Source: Prosthecobacter fusiformis (GTDB taxonomy: Bacteria; Verrucomicrobiota; Verrucomicrobiia; Verrucomicrobiales; Verrucomicrobiaceae). Taken from it: a stretch of DNA of 64,000 nucleotides. Made by a program: the position numbers and the translations under genes. Position 1 is the stretch's first letter, and every line of letters begins with the position of its first letter. The notes under the pieces were generated by a model, which ran no database searches, had not been told where the DNA came from, and saw only the letters and a program-made list of their open reading frames with translations. The stretch is taken from positions 1-64,000 of the forward strand of contig NZ_SOCA01000009.1 of assembly GCF_004364345.1 (NCBI RefSeq). Reading direction: 5' to 3'. Below, one piece after another: positions 19,401 through 26,796 of this stretch.

Positions 19401-20030
19401 GAGGGCCAGCCGGATCACACACAGCAGAGGCTGCATTCTGAATTTGTGGCCCGGAGCCTGGACCAGAGCTGGACGGCACAGCAGGCGACGGAGTGGATGA
19501 CGACTTTATTTGGCAAGGCGAGGCCGCTGGTCAGCCAGGAAAAGTGGGTGGGGCCACTGGTGCAGGCGCTGGTGGGTCATTCCCTGGCGAAGACGCTAAA
19601 CCAGACGCTGCAGGATGAGCGGGGCCAGCGCTTCGCCCATGATTACATCCTGCGGACACGGCCTGCCCGTGATCTGGCTTATGAGGGCATGGAGCTGGTG
19701 TGGGTCACACTCTTCAGCGATGGCACGGGGTGGCCGACGGATCATCCTCAGGTGCAGGAAAGCGCGGCGCAGATCGTCCGGGCTTTCTGTGCGAGGGAGA
19801 TCACGGAGATCGCGCTGATGCAATTCTTCAGCCTCTGGAACGGTGTGAAGAACCAGGCGACCTGGGAGATCATGTCCGAGAAGTGGAGTCCCGAGCTGCG
19901 TGATCCGGTGGCTGCGCTGCTGCACAGGCGGTACGGAGTGCTGGGACAGGCGGATGTGGCGGCCGAATTTCTACCAGGGGCCGGGGCCAAAGAAAAACCC
20001 GCGCCGGAGACGACGCGGGTTTCCCCCTGA
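16488..20030 (+). CDS. membrane Ser/Thr protein kinase with C-terminal TPR-like region
   Basis: A roughly 1180-aa PknB-type kinase. The N-lobe has the Gly-rich loop LGAGGMGVVYKA and AVKFL (invariant Lys). The catalytic loop is THRDLKPGNIL, Mg-binding is LDFGLA, and the activation segment ends in GTVAYLAPEQ. A single transmembrane helix (WAMVAGGVAVMALVMFAW, about residues 340-358) separates the cytosolic kinase from a long exported part. That part has a beta-rich segment (GSVELEVEFGAVWQEAKALGVVLKIPLL), then helical TPR-like repeats (SIGKAQEAMAIYEKYLNRA, KYAACLEALQKTGEATQRW). The start at 16488 is preferred; the frame also opens at 16410. It is divergent from an ECF-like sigma factor. Its 3' end overlaps the terminator of the opposing gene. 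Confidence 0.92.
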   Translation: MPSELPPPDDTGVPSFQSIVEMDLGGPLRPAVEWQGTEMIPKEVLMLLLPQYEGWEFLGAGGMGVVYKAWHRELHRWAAVKFLAPRQCRDSRALARFQNEASLLAQLRHPNIVPVHDFGSEGDVAWLVMDFVDGVPLVQWTEEKSRKPTEMAQMVAKIARAVGVAHASGITHRDLKPGNILVIGEEPVLLDFGLAQNMAWQQDIRLTQKGELAGTVAYLAPEQVQPSLGEPAPATDVHACGVMLYEMLARKLPRSGLASEIIARLHEDDQPPRLRAAVPSVRKELDAICWRAMQKSPEDRYANGISLAEDLERFCDGRPVRAKNPDLLDLAYLYVRRNPWAMVAGGVAVMALVMFAWSASRLHWSQEKAALLSQINRHLSESDWTPERLMAAEELLKKMRGLDGVLEKYLEEDVQKRTHSTVVSQLEAPRLSEEQSAQVGKLLQSLVAKKHPESAALLKRWHAREAAWQTVASLSSPISQEAGEVIFRPGTWEARKGGLCAVPTVAEQTWNSLISVVELNGSVELEVEFGAVWQEAKALGVVLKIPLLKDIRFQVFQWDRFAQHQPDYENPEKAPVIAILADKTALVYAKLPRDVRKSGQLVLRCRYENGDLTLSANGMEPLHYTRIFELARPLADTYFSVLLPVESSLVRLELRQREASSPASPLTKADDLVSIGKAQEAMAIYEKYLNRADVKTECLYKYAACLEALQKTGEATQRWEQVARSDDEPWCSLAMFQLWRSHLAQGEMERADAWFDLLMASNPPEIVRTGIPTGDRLMLNQHYLPVTRSMNCLKVQPDDLSELDRAVRVQQFLGADDRQLAARTAMAFHFAGQNERARQLYRQAVTRVRPSPSLPGDEAHMTLLCLDQWAALGGADGDAVLQATVTSWQHALKGSALPARAIPCLEDLRHELRQEPGFKRVHREAIQDLTEDPKVMLRHRVEAWLIAGLGEKSEAAKRQAWKKAVEVLAGREGQPDHTQQRLHSEFVARSLDQSWTAQQATEWMTTLFGKARPLVSQEKWVGPLVQALVGHSLAKTLNQTLQDERGQRFAHDYILRTRPARDLAYEGMELVWVTLFSDGTGWPTDHPQVQESAAQIVRAFCAREITEIALMQFFSLWNGVKNQATWEIMSEKWSPELRDPVAALLHRRYGVLGQADVAAEFLPGAGAKEKPAPETTRVSP
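19995..20022 (-). terminator. intrinsic terminator of the PQQ-propeller gene, inside the kinase 3' end
   Basis: A 9-bp perfect stem AAACCCGCG/CGCGGGTTT with a 10-nt loop. On the minus strand the stem runs into TTTTTCTTT, a good rho-independent terminator for the propeller gene that ends at 20055. It lies wholly within the last codons of the plus-strand kinase, so one stretch serves as coding sequence on one strand and terminator on the other. Confidence 0.8.
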
Positions 20031-20054
20031 CGGATACAGTTGTGTCTCGCGGGT

Positions 20055-21332
20055 TTATTTGAATTCCACGCAGACGCCTTCTTCGGTGCTGCGGGCGAAG
20101 AGGCGGTCATAAGCGAGGACGGGGTAGCTCCAGACCTTGCCATCCAGCACGTCGTCGCGCTTCAGCTCGACATACTTTTCAGGATTGGCCTCAATGATGA
20201 CCACCTCGCCTTTATCGCTGAGGGCGATGAGCTTGTCCCCTGCCAGGATGACCTGGCCAGGGCCGAAGCCTTCTTTCTTCCAGACATCCTTGCCTGTTTT
20301 GATATCCACGCAGGCGACGGGCCCTGCGCCGTATTCCTTGAAGCTGAACATGCCGTAGAGATAGCCGTCCTTCACCACCGGGGTGCTCCAGTGATTGAAG
20401 CACTCGTTTTCCCGCCGCCAGAGAGGCTCTGCACTGAGGCCGTTGCCGCTCTTGCTGATTTTGAAGGCACCACCGCCGACGCCATAACCGGCGGAGCAGT
20501 AAACGATGTCTTCATAAACGACCGGGCTGGCTGCGGTGGAGACCTTGAAGGGATAATCGGCACGCCAGAGGACCTTGCCGTCCGCTGGGGTGATGCCGAC
20601 AAGGCCGACCTGGGTGAAGAAAATGGCCTGGTGAACGCCGTGGATGTCAGCGATGACGGGGGTGGCGTGGGTCATTTTATCGTTCTCACCCTTCCAGACG
20701 ATTTTTCCGGTGTCCTTGTTCAGGCCCAGCAGGGCCTGGCCTTCGCCGCCGCCGCAAAGCATGAGGACATCGCCATCAATGACCGGGGATGCGGCGTTCT
20801 GCCACTTGATCTGCACGCCGGCGTTTTCTTTCATCACGTCGTGGCTCCACACGGGCTTGCCAGTGGAGGCTTCAAAACAAAAGACGCCGAGGTTAGCATC
20901 AATGGCATACACTTTGTCGCCATTCACCACTGGGGTGGAGCGGGGGCCGTCGCCGCCTTTGTTATCAGGAGTGCCGGCATCACCGCCGCCATCATATTTG
21001 CCAATGACGGTGAGGGGCTTGCTCCAGACTTCCTTGCCAGTGCGGACATCCATGGCCACGAGCATTTCACCCGTGTTGCCTTCGGTTTCACCGGTGACGA
21101 TGGTGAAGGCCTTGCCGCCTGCGACGGCGAAAGAGCTGAAGCCGGAGGGCGTCTCCGTCTTCCATAAGGTCTTCATGCTGGTGCCTTTCCAGTCGGAAAT
21201 TTTCGTGGCGGCGACGGTGCCGTCTTTGTTAGGCCCGCGGAAGCTGCCCCACTCGGCAGGAGTGGTTTCGGCGGAAAAACAGGCTGCGGTGAGGAGCGAG
21301 CCACTGATGAAGGTAAGGGCGGGGCGGTTCAT
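20055..21332 (-). CDS. PQQ-binding-like beta-propeller repeat protein
   Basis: An exported protein of about 425 aa. The ATG at 21332 gives a signal peptide (MNRPALTFISGSLLTAACFS), whereas the longer frame to 21425 lacks one. The body has PQQ-type propeller repeats with the motif A/M-x-D-x-x-T-G-K-x-x-W: AMDVRTGKEVWSKPL, CFEASTGKPVWSHDV, GLNKDTGKIVWKGEN and CVDIKTGKDVWKKEG. It also begins with the usual WGSFRGPNKDG. These proteins are very common in Planctomycetes and Verrucomicrobia; no dehydrogenase catalytic domain is present, so a binding or scaffold role in the periplasm is more likely than PQQ catalysis. It lies 89 bases downstream of a GspF-like gene on the same strand. Confidence 0.88.
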   Translation of the reverse strand: MNRPALTFISGSLLTAACFSAETTPAEWGSFRGPNKDGTVAATKISDWKGTSMKTLWKTETPSGFSSFAVAGGKAFTIVTGETEGNTGEMLVAMDVRTGKEVWSKPLTVIGKYDGGGDAGTPDNKGGDGPRSTPVVNGDKVYAIDANLGVFCFEASTGKPVWSHDVMKENAGVQIKWQNAASPVIDGDVLMLCGGGEGQALLGLNKDTGKIVWKGENDKMTHATPVIADIHGVHQAIFFTQVGLVGITPADGKVLWRADYPFKVSTAASPVVYEDIVYCSAGYGVGGGAFKISKSGNGLSAEPLWRRENECFNHWSTPVVKDGYLYGMFSFKEYGAGPVACVDIKTGKDVWKKEGFGPGQVILAGDKLIALSDKGEVVIIEANPEKYVELKRDDVLDGKVWSYPVLAYDRLFARSTEEGVCVEFK

Positions 21333-21421
21333 AAGATAAAAAGGCAGGGCCGTGTGAAACGGGCACTTGAGGGAGAGTCTTGCGAAAGCCGGAGCGGACG
21401 GCAAGCAAAGACGTGTGAAAT

Positions 21422-22417
21422 TCATAGCTGATCCATGTGCTGAAGGATGCCGCTGTAATATCCCTGGACCATGGAGATGATGCGATAGACGACAAAAACC
21501 ACGACGAGGGCATAGCCCATTTTGGGCAGCCAGACGGAGGCTTTTTCCATGGCTTCGGAGGCACTGACGGTCTCCGCAGCCATCCAGCGTGCCATTTCAT
21601 CATCCAGCTTTCCCACTTCTTCGGCAGTGGCCAGAGCATTGACGAAGGTGCGATCAAAGTCACCGGTTTCCGCCAGGGAGAGGGAGAGTTTTCCCCCCTG
21701 CTCCACAAGGCTGGCCGCACGGAGGGCACCTGCACGGAGGCGTCCTGATTGAGAAGCATCACCTGCTAGGCGACAGACCTCTGATATGCGCAAGGCAGCC
21801 AGAAGGCCAGCATGAAAAACCTGGCAAAAACGGGCGAGCGCCCAATGCCGACGTGCTGGGCCGATCCAGGGCACGCGGCCTAACCAAAGATCCACCGTGG
21901 GGGAAGTGAGCGCCTTTTCCGCAAGCCAACGCCACAGGAAATAAACAGCAGCCAGAGCCACCCACAAAACCCCGAATGCGAGAAGCACACGGGGAAGGAA
22001 ACCGGGGCCTTCTGTAGCCACAATGGCAGAGGGTATCTCCGGCAATAGGATGGCCAGATGCAGAAGGATGAGCGGGTAAATCATGGCTCCGCGCATCTGC
22101 CGCACAGCAGAATCCACCGAGGCAAAATAGCGGGCGAGATGATTAAAGGCGTCGCTGAGGTGACCGCTGCGCTCACCGGATTCAATCAACGCCAGCTCCA
22201 GACCGATGACGAGCTTGTGGTTATGCATGCGAACCGATTCCGCCAGGCTGAGACCTTCAGAGAGACCGCGCTGCATCCCCTCCAGATAACTGCGCCGTGA
22301 GGGGGATATTTTCTGCGATAGCAACAGGGTGAGAGATCGGTCCAGGTGGAAGTCCGCCTGCGTCAGCTTGGCCAGTTCACGATAGAGAGCTGTCTTTTCC
22401 GCAGGTTTCATGGGCAT
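21422..22417 (-). CDS. type II secretion system F-domain (GspF/PilC-like) protein
   Basis: A 331-aa inner-membrane protein with one clear T2SSF domain near the N-terminus (LTQADFHLDRSLTLLLSQ, ALIESGERSGHLSDAFNHLARYFA, MRGAMIYPLILLHLAI) and a second, more divergent copy (ARFCQVFHAGLLAALRISEVCRLAGDASQS, EEVGKLDDEMARWM). It ends in a hydrophobic helix (YALVVVFVVYRIISMVQGYY). GspF/PilC proteins form the platform of type II secretion or type IV pilus machines. The remaining machine genes are not adjacent; the secretin at 2749 is the only other component in the window. Whether the two work together is unknown. Confidence 0.82.
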   Translation of the reverse strand: MPMKPAEKTALYRELAKLTQADFHLDRSLTLLLSQKISPSRRSYLEGMQRGLSEGLSLAESVRMHNHKLVIGLELALIESGERSGHLSDAFNHLARYFASVDSAVRQMRGAMIYPLILLHLAILLPEIPSAIVATEGPGFLPRVLLAFGVLWVALAAVYFLWRWLAEKALTSPTVDLWLGRVPWIGPARRHWALARFCQVFHAGLLAALRISEVCRLAGDASQSGRLRAGALRAASLVEQGGKLSLSLAETGDFDRTFVNALATAEEVGKLDDEMARWMAAETVSASEAMEKASVWLPKMGYALVVVFVVYRIISMVQGYYSGILQHMDQL

Positions 22418-22454
22418 ATCATCCTGAATGGCGGGTGAAGAAGCGAGGGCAAAA

Positions 22455-23648
22455 TCAGGAGGGATTCATGGCCCGCGCATAGGTGCGATGCAGCTCGATG
22501 ACGCTGCGCTCCCAGCTCAGGCCAGTGCGCAGGCGCTCCTGGCCGATGCGCCCCATCTCCTGACGTCGAGGCTCATCGTCCAGTAGCTCCAGGATGGCAT
22601 CGCCGAGCATGGCCGCAGAATTTTCCATCACATACAGAGCCGCATCACCTGCGGAAAAACGCCCCTCCCGTGTGCCGAACATGACCTGCGGTTTCGCAAA
22701 GGCCATGTATTCGAGCGTTTTGTTCATCGTGCAATGATCGTTGTATTCATTGATCGGATCACAGGCCACACCCACGTCCATGGTCTTGAGGGCAGTGAAT
22801 AAAAACTCATTGCTGACCCGGCCCGGCATGGCGATGCAGTCCTGAAGACCGAGCGCATCCCGCTGACGAAGCAGTTCCGCATGCTCTGGACCGCTGCCCA
22901 TGAGGATAAACTGGACATCATGCCGCTGCCGCTCAGTGACGATGTGGCGGGCGGCTTCGATGAGGTAGCTGACGCCATCGGCATTGCCCATGACGCCAAT
23001 GTAGCCCACCAGGAAACGACGGCCGTTTTTCAGCTTTGGATCGGCGGGCAGGCTGGTATTCAGGGCGTTCGGCGCGGTGCGCACGATGAAGACTTCGTCA
23101 TCCCTTTTGTGTCCGCGTTTTTTTACTGCGGCCAGGACGCTCTGATTGGTGGCCATCACTGCATCGGCCAGGGCCAGGGTGCATCTTTCCGCCAAGCGCA
23201 CGGCCCAGTAGAGCAGGCCACGTCGGCCAAACTTGGCCTCAAACATTTCCGGCCACAGATCATGCACGTCATAGACCACTTTTACTCCCGCCAGAAGTTT
23301 GAAGGGAAAAGCCACCAGGAAGAGCAGGTCCGGCGGGTTGCAAAGGTGGATCACATCGAAACCGCCACGCCGCCACGCCTTGAGGGCACAGACAAACTCT
23401 CCCCAAATAGCCGTTGTATACTCCATGAAAAAACCGCGCATGCCGCGCGCTTCATCACTGATCCAATGCCGGTAGATTTGGATCCCGTCCAGCACCTCCT
23501 CCGCCTGGGTATAGCCGCGCATCTGCGGGCAGATGACGGTGACCGCATGGCCTGCATCACGGAGTGCACAGGCCTCCTGCCAGACTCGCCGGTCCAGCGG
23601 CACGGGCAGGTTTTCGACAATGATGAGGATGCGCAGTCGGGACATCAC
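22455..23648 (-). CDS. glycosyltransferase family 4 protein
   Basis: A 397-aa GT-B retaining glycosyltransferase. The N-terminal Rossmann half starts RLRILIIVENLPVPLDRRVWQEACALRDAGHAVTVICP and contains IHLCNPPDLLF and VVYDVHDLWPEMF. The C-terminal half has the GT4 nucleotide-sugar site (LVGYIGVMGNADGVSYLIEA, FILMGSGPEHAEL) and the acceptor/donor loop with EYMAFAKPQVMF. Similar enzymes build exopolysaccharide or glycan chains from nucleotide sugars on the cytoplasmic face. The acceptor is unknown. The next genes on the same strand encode a GspF-like protein (37 bases downstream) and a sigma factor pair (upstream). Confidence 0.88.
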   Translation of the reverse strand: MMSRLRILIIVENLPVPLDRRVWQEACALRDAGHAVTVICPQMRGYTQAEEVLDGIQIYRHWISDEARGMRGFFMEYTTAIWGEFVCALKAWRRGGFDVIHLCNPPDLLFLVAFPFKLLAGVKVVYDVHDLWPEMFEAKFGRRGLLYWAVRLAERCTLALADAVMATNQSVLAAVKKRGHKRDDEVFIVRTAPNALNTSLPADPKLKNGRRFLVGYIGVMGNADGVSYLIEAARHIVTERQRHDVQFILMGSGPEHAELLRQRDALGLQDCIAMPGRVSNEFLFTALKTMDVGVACDPINEYNDHCTMNKTLEYMAFAKPQVMFGTREGRFSAGDAALYVMENSAAMLGDAILELLDDEPRRQEMGRIGQERLRTGLSWERSVIELHRTYARAMNPS

Positions 23649-23723
23649 AAGAGACTTGTCCCGTCTGGCTATTTCGCAAGCTATTGTCCTTCGTTCTTAC
23701 CTCCCTTGGAAGGTCTTATGTGC

Positions 23724-24311
23724 TTAGCGAGTTTCTTCGAGCAGTTTCTGCAATTCATCCCGGCGCGGCTCCAGGTCTTTTTTCACTGCGTATTGATTCA
23801 GCTTCCAGATCCCATAACTTAACAGAAGATTGAAGACGAGAGTTCGAATGCCGCCAGACAGACTGCCATTGCCTCTGATCATATGATACAGGTCCGGGAC
23901 CATCAGCGCACCGAGCAATGGGCCGATGTACCACCAGTGCACATTGCGCAGCAGCCAAATCTGATGCTCCACTTCAGACACGGCCAGACCGAGGGCATCC
24001 ACGACCGATTGACCGGGTGCAGCAGCGGTCTTGCGATGCCGCAGCCGGTCAATCACCAAGAATCCCGCGATGAAGACAAGTGCCACGACAATGAGGTGGT
24101 GTTCCCACATGCTGCCGTTGTGCGCTCCGCGCAGGAGAAAGAACGGGATCAGCAAGATCGCGAGGCCCACCTCCCGAAAGTCACGCCAGAGGATCGTCCG
24201 TTGGAACTTCCGATGCTTCTCCCGCACTGTTGCTGAGAGTACACTCCCGTCCGCACCTGTTTCTGGGACGGGCTGGGTTTGCCAGAGATGTTTAAGTTCG
24301 TCTTCAGTCAT
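23724..24311 (-). CDS. membrane protein co-transcribed with ECF sigma factor, possible anti-sigma
   Basis: A 195-aa protein overlapping the end of the ECF sigma gene by 8 bases, so the two are translationally coupled. A cytosolic N-terminus (MTEDELKHLWQTQPVPETG) is followed by about four hydrophobic helices (GLAILLIPFFLLRG, HLIVVALVFIAGFLVI, WWYIGPLLGALMVPDLYHM, LVFNLLLSYGIWKL) and a charged tail. The N-terminal LKHLWQTQP pattern recurs in proteins encoded behind ECF factors. I infer an anti-sigma or sensor role from position; no zinc-binding anti-sigma motif is visible. Confidence 0.62.
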   Translation of the reverse strand: MTEDELKHLWQTQPVPETGADGSVLSATVREKHRKFQRTILWRDFREVGLAILLIPFFLLRGAHNGSMWEHHLIVVALVFIAGFLVIDRLRHRKTAAAPGQSVVDALGLAVSEVEHQIWLLRNVHWWYIGPLLGALMVPDLYHMIRGNGSLSGGIRTLVFNLLLSYGIWKLNQYAVKKDLEPRRDELQKLLEETR

Positions 24312-24828
24312 GGGATGTTCCTTTCATGAGCTCTGCCAAGCGCATCCGTGCGCGGGTGAGTTTGGTGCCAATGTTGACTTCCGAGAGGCCCATCACTGCT
24401 GCCATCTCCCGGTAGCTGGCTCCCTCCAGATGCATCATGATTAGCGCGGTTTCAGATGGCGGCAGTTGCCGGATGGCTGCGTAAAGTTCATCGATCTGCG
24501 TTTCATCCGGAGTGACTGGCGCGGGGATGCTGTCAAAATCCACAGTTTCCGTGTGACGTACACGTCTGGTCTTGGCCGCCCGGCTCCAGGCCATCGCAGT
24601 ATTGAAAGCCACCCGATAGACCCAGGTGGAATCTGCACAGCCTCCGCTGAAGCGAGCCGCAGAATGCCAGAGCTGCACAAGGACGTCTTGAAAAAGCTCC
24701 TCCTCATCCTGCCGGGAATTGGTAAATCCCCGGACTACTTTGAAAAGCAATGGCCTGTATCTTTCGAGCCAATCGCGAAAGCGCGTTTCAGAATCTGGTG
24801 CAGAAGGTGGCATGAAGGTCTGCTCCAA
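24304..24828 (-). CDS. ECF subfamily RNA polymerase sigma factor
   Basis: A 174-aa sigma factor of ordinary ECF size. Region 2 spans about 14-80 (FRDWLERYRPLLFKVVRGF, QDEEELFQDVLVQLWHSAARF, TWVYRVAFNTAMAW). Region 4 spans about 115-168 (ELYAAIRQLPPSETALIMMHLEGASYREMAAVMGLSEVNIGTKLTRARMRLAELM), with a good helix-turn-helix. It directs RNA polymerase to a small regulon, probably under control of the overlapping membrane protein. About 240 bases of non-coding DNA lie upstream. Confidence 0.92.
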   Translation of the reverse strand: MEQTFMPPSAPDSETRFRDWLERYRPLLFKVVRGFTNSRQDEEELFQDVLVQLWHSAARFSGGCADSTWVYRVAFNTAMAWSRAAKTRRVRHTETVDFDSIPAPVTPDETQIDELYAAIRQLPPSETALIMMHLEGASYREMAAVMGLSEVNIGTKLTRARMRLAELMKGTSHD

Positions 24829-25034
24829 TAGTGACCGAATGCCGTGAAACCTTACGCCCTGATGAAATATTTATTTATCATCCACCTGGTGCTACGCCAG
24901 GCATGGGAGCACCCTCCAAAAAACAGGGGATTTAGCAAGTAACATCACCTCGCCCTAACAAATGATATAACCTTGTTTATGCCGCATGACAAAAAGCGCA
25001 CAATTGGGCGCGTCTTTGAACCTGTAGCTCTTTG

Positions 25035-25055
25035 CCCTCTCAATCAATGAGAGGG
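25035..25055. terminator. 8-bp hairpin downstream of the 65-aa gene
   Basis: A perfect stem CCCTCTCA/TGAGAGGG with loop ATCAA, 18 bases beyond the stop of the minus-strand gene at 25073. It is a possible terminator, but no T-run follows on either strand. The rest of 24829-25072 holds no gene; a weaker hairpin CCTGG...CCAGG lies near 24888-24904. Confidence 0.4.
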
Positions 25056-25072
25056 GGATGATTCTGCAGAGC

Positions 25073-25270
25073 TTATCCCTCCAGGATGGAAGCAGATACG
25101 CGGGCGATGATGTGGCCCTGAGGGTCACGAACGATCACTTTACCATGCTCGACCACCGGAGAATCCCCCATCGCCTGCACATAATCGGTCGCTAAGTCCT
25201 TGCTGCAGCCCAGCACCTGGCAGAGGCGGGTCACGCGGGAATTGAATTCGGATTCGGTCATATCCAGCAT
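25073..25270 (-). CDS. conserved-looking small hypothetical protein (65 aa)
   Basis: I do not recognise a family. The 65 aa have a helical N-terminal half (ESEFNSRVTRLCQVLGCSKDLATDYVQAMG) and a strand-rich C-terminal half (SPVVEHGKVIVRDPQGHIIARVSASIL). It is acidic and has no membrane segment or cysteine motif beyond two single Cys. The codon composition is like that of real genes in the window, and the frame is not a shadow of another gene. It is divergent from the sulfatase. The function is unknown. Confidence 0.55.
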   Translation of the reverse strand: MLDMTESEFNSRVTRLCQVLGCSKDLATDYVQAMGDSPVVEHGKVIVRDPQGHIIARVSASILEG

Positions 25271-25386
25271 CTAACCGCATTCTAAATCAGACGCTAGGCA
25301 AAATGAAGGAGAGTCTTTAGCCTACTACTTCCATGAGAGGGCTGCTTGTGCGCGAAATAGAGGGCTTTTTGCATCGTTACCCAGGC

Positions 25387-26778
25387 ATGCGCTGCTTCCT
25401 GCTTTTCTTGACCTTTTGCTGCACCTCTATTGCAGCCCGGCCAAACGTGATTTTCATCATCAGCGATGATCAGGGGTATCCGGACTTGGGCTGCATCGGC
25501 ACAAAGCCGGTGCTGACGCCTAATCTGGACAAACTGGCAGCCGAAGGGGTGCGGGGTGCGAGTTTTTATGTGACGTGGCCTGCCTGCACCCCCTCTCGTG
25601 GAAGCGTACTGACGGGGCGGTATCCCCAGCGCAACGGGCTCTATGACATGGTGCGCAATGACTTGGTGAATTATGGCTATGTGTATAACGCTGAAGAGTA
25701 TGCCACCTCCCCCGAAATGACGCTGGGTCTGGACCCCAAGGAGGTGACGCTGGGAGACATGCTAAAAAAGGCAGGCTATGCCACTGGCTGTGTGGGCAAG
25801 TGGGACATGGGCCAGGCAAAACGGTACCTGCCGCTGCAACGCGGGTTTGATTTCTTCTATGGCCACGGCAACAACGGCATCGACTACTACACGCACGAGC
25901 GCTACGGCGTGCCCTCGCTGTTTCGCGGGAATGTGCGGACGGAAGAGGATAAGGGCAGCTACGTGACGGATATCTTCCGCCGGGAGGCGCTTTATTTTGT
26001 GAATGAGAACCTGGGACAAAAACCCTTTTTCCTTTATCTGGCCTTCAATGCCCCGCATGCAGCATCCTCCTTTTCCGAAGGTACAGTCGCTGGAAAAAAG
26101 CGCAGCGGTGGTCCAGGTGTGCAGGTGCCGGAGAAGTATGCCGCCCTGTATCAAGACAAGGTGAAGGATGAAAAACTGGCCCGGTATTATGGAGGCGTGA
26201 CCTGCATGGATGAGGCCATCGGTGCACTCATGGATACGGTGGAAAAAGCCGGACAAAAGGACAATACGATCTTCATTTTCATGTCCGACAACGGCGGCAG
26301 TGGCAATGGCGGCAATGCGCCGCTGAATGGGAGCAAGAGCACGATGTGGGAAGGTGGTCTGCGCGTGCCCTTCATCGCCCGCTGGCCTGGAAAACTGCCT
26401 GCCGGAAAGGTGACGGATGAATTCATCACCGCCTTGGAACTGGTGCCAACCCTTCTCGCAGCAACGGAAACGCCCGCCCCAGAAGGTGTGACGCTGGACG
26501 GCTTTAACATGCTGCCCATCCTGCGCGGAGAAGCCAGCTCGCCACGCAAAGACATGTTTTGGCAGAGGCGGAGCGACAAGGCCGCCCGCGTGGGCAACTG
26601 GAAGTGGCTGGAATCCGCGAAAGGCAAAGGCCTCTACGATCTTAGCACGGACATCGGTGAAAAAACGGATCTCTCCAAAGAGAAACCCGAAGTCCTGAAA
26701 ATGATGCAGGACCAGTTCGCCGCATGGAGAAAAACAATGGATGAAACGGAGCCTAGAGGACCGTTCCGGGATTATTGA
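25387..26778 (+). CDS. secreted sulfatase (arylsulfatase family, Cys-type)
   Basis: An exported sulfatase of about 463 aa. The ATG at 25387 gives a signal peptide (MRCFLLFLTFCCTSIAARP); the frame is open to 25333, but the longer N-terminus is not signal-like. The metal site begins IFIISDDQGYPDLGC. The active-site signature is CTPSR (TGC at 25585) in WPACTPSRGSVLTGRYPQRNG; its Cys must be converted to formylglycine by a maturase not seen here. Later motifs are VGKWDMG, FIFMSDNGG and GSKSTMWEGGLRVPFIARWPG. It probably desulfates a polysaccharide or aryl sulfate. Large sulfatase sets are typical of this phylum. It is convergent with glpD, with 18 bases between stops. Confidence 0.92.
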   Translation: MRCFLLFLTFCCTSIAARPNVIFIISDDQGYPDLGCIGTKPVLTPNLDKLAAEGVRGASFYVTWPACTPSRGSVLTGRYPQRNGLYDMVRNDLVNYGYVYNAEEYATSPEMTLGLDPKEVTLGDMLKKAGYATGCVGKWDMGQAKRYLPLQRGFDFFYGHGNNGIDYYTHERYGVPSLFRGNVRTEEDKGSYVTDIFRREALYFVNENLGQKPFFLYLAFNAPHAASSFSEGTVAGKKRSGGPGVQVPEKYAALYQDKVKDEKLARYYGGVTCMDEAIGALMDTVEKAGQKDNTIFIFMSDNGGSGNGGNAPLNGSKSTMWEGGLRVPFIARWPGKLPAGKVTDEFITALELVPTLLAATETPAPEGVTLDGFNMLPILRGEASSPRKDMFWQRRSDKAARVGNWKWLESAKGKGLYDLSTDIGEKTDLSKEKPEVLKMMQDQFAAWRKTMDETEPRGPFRDY

Positions 26779-26796
26779 AGCAGCGCTTTTGTCACC

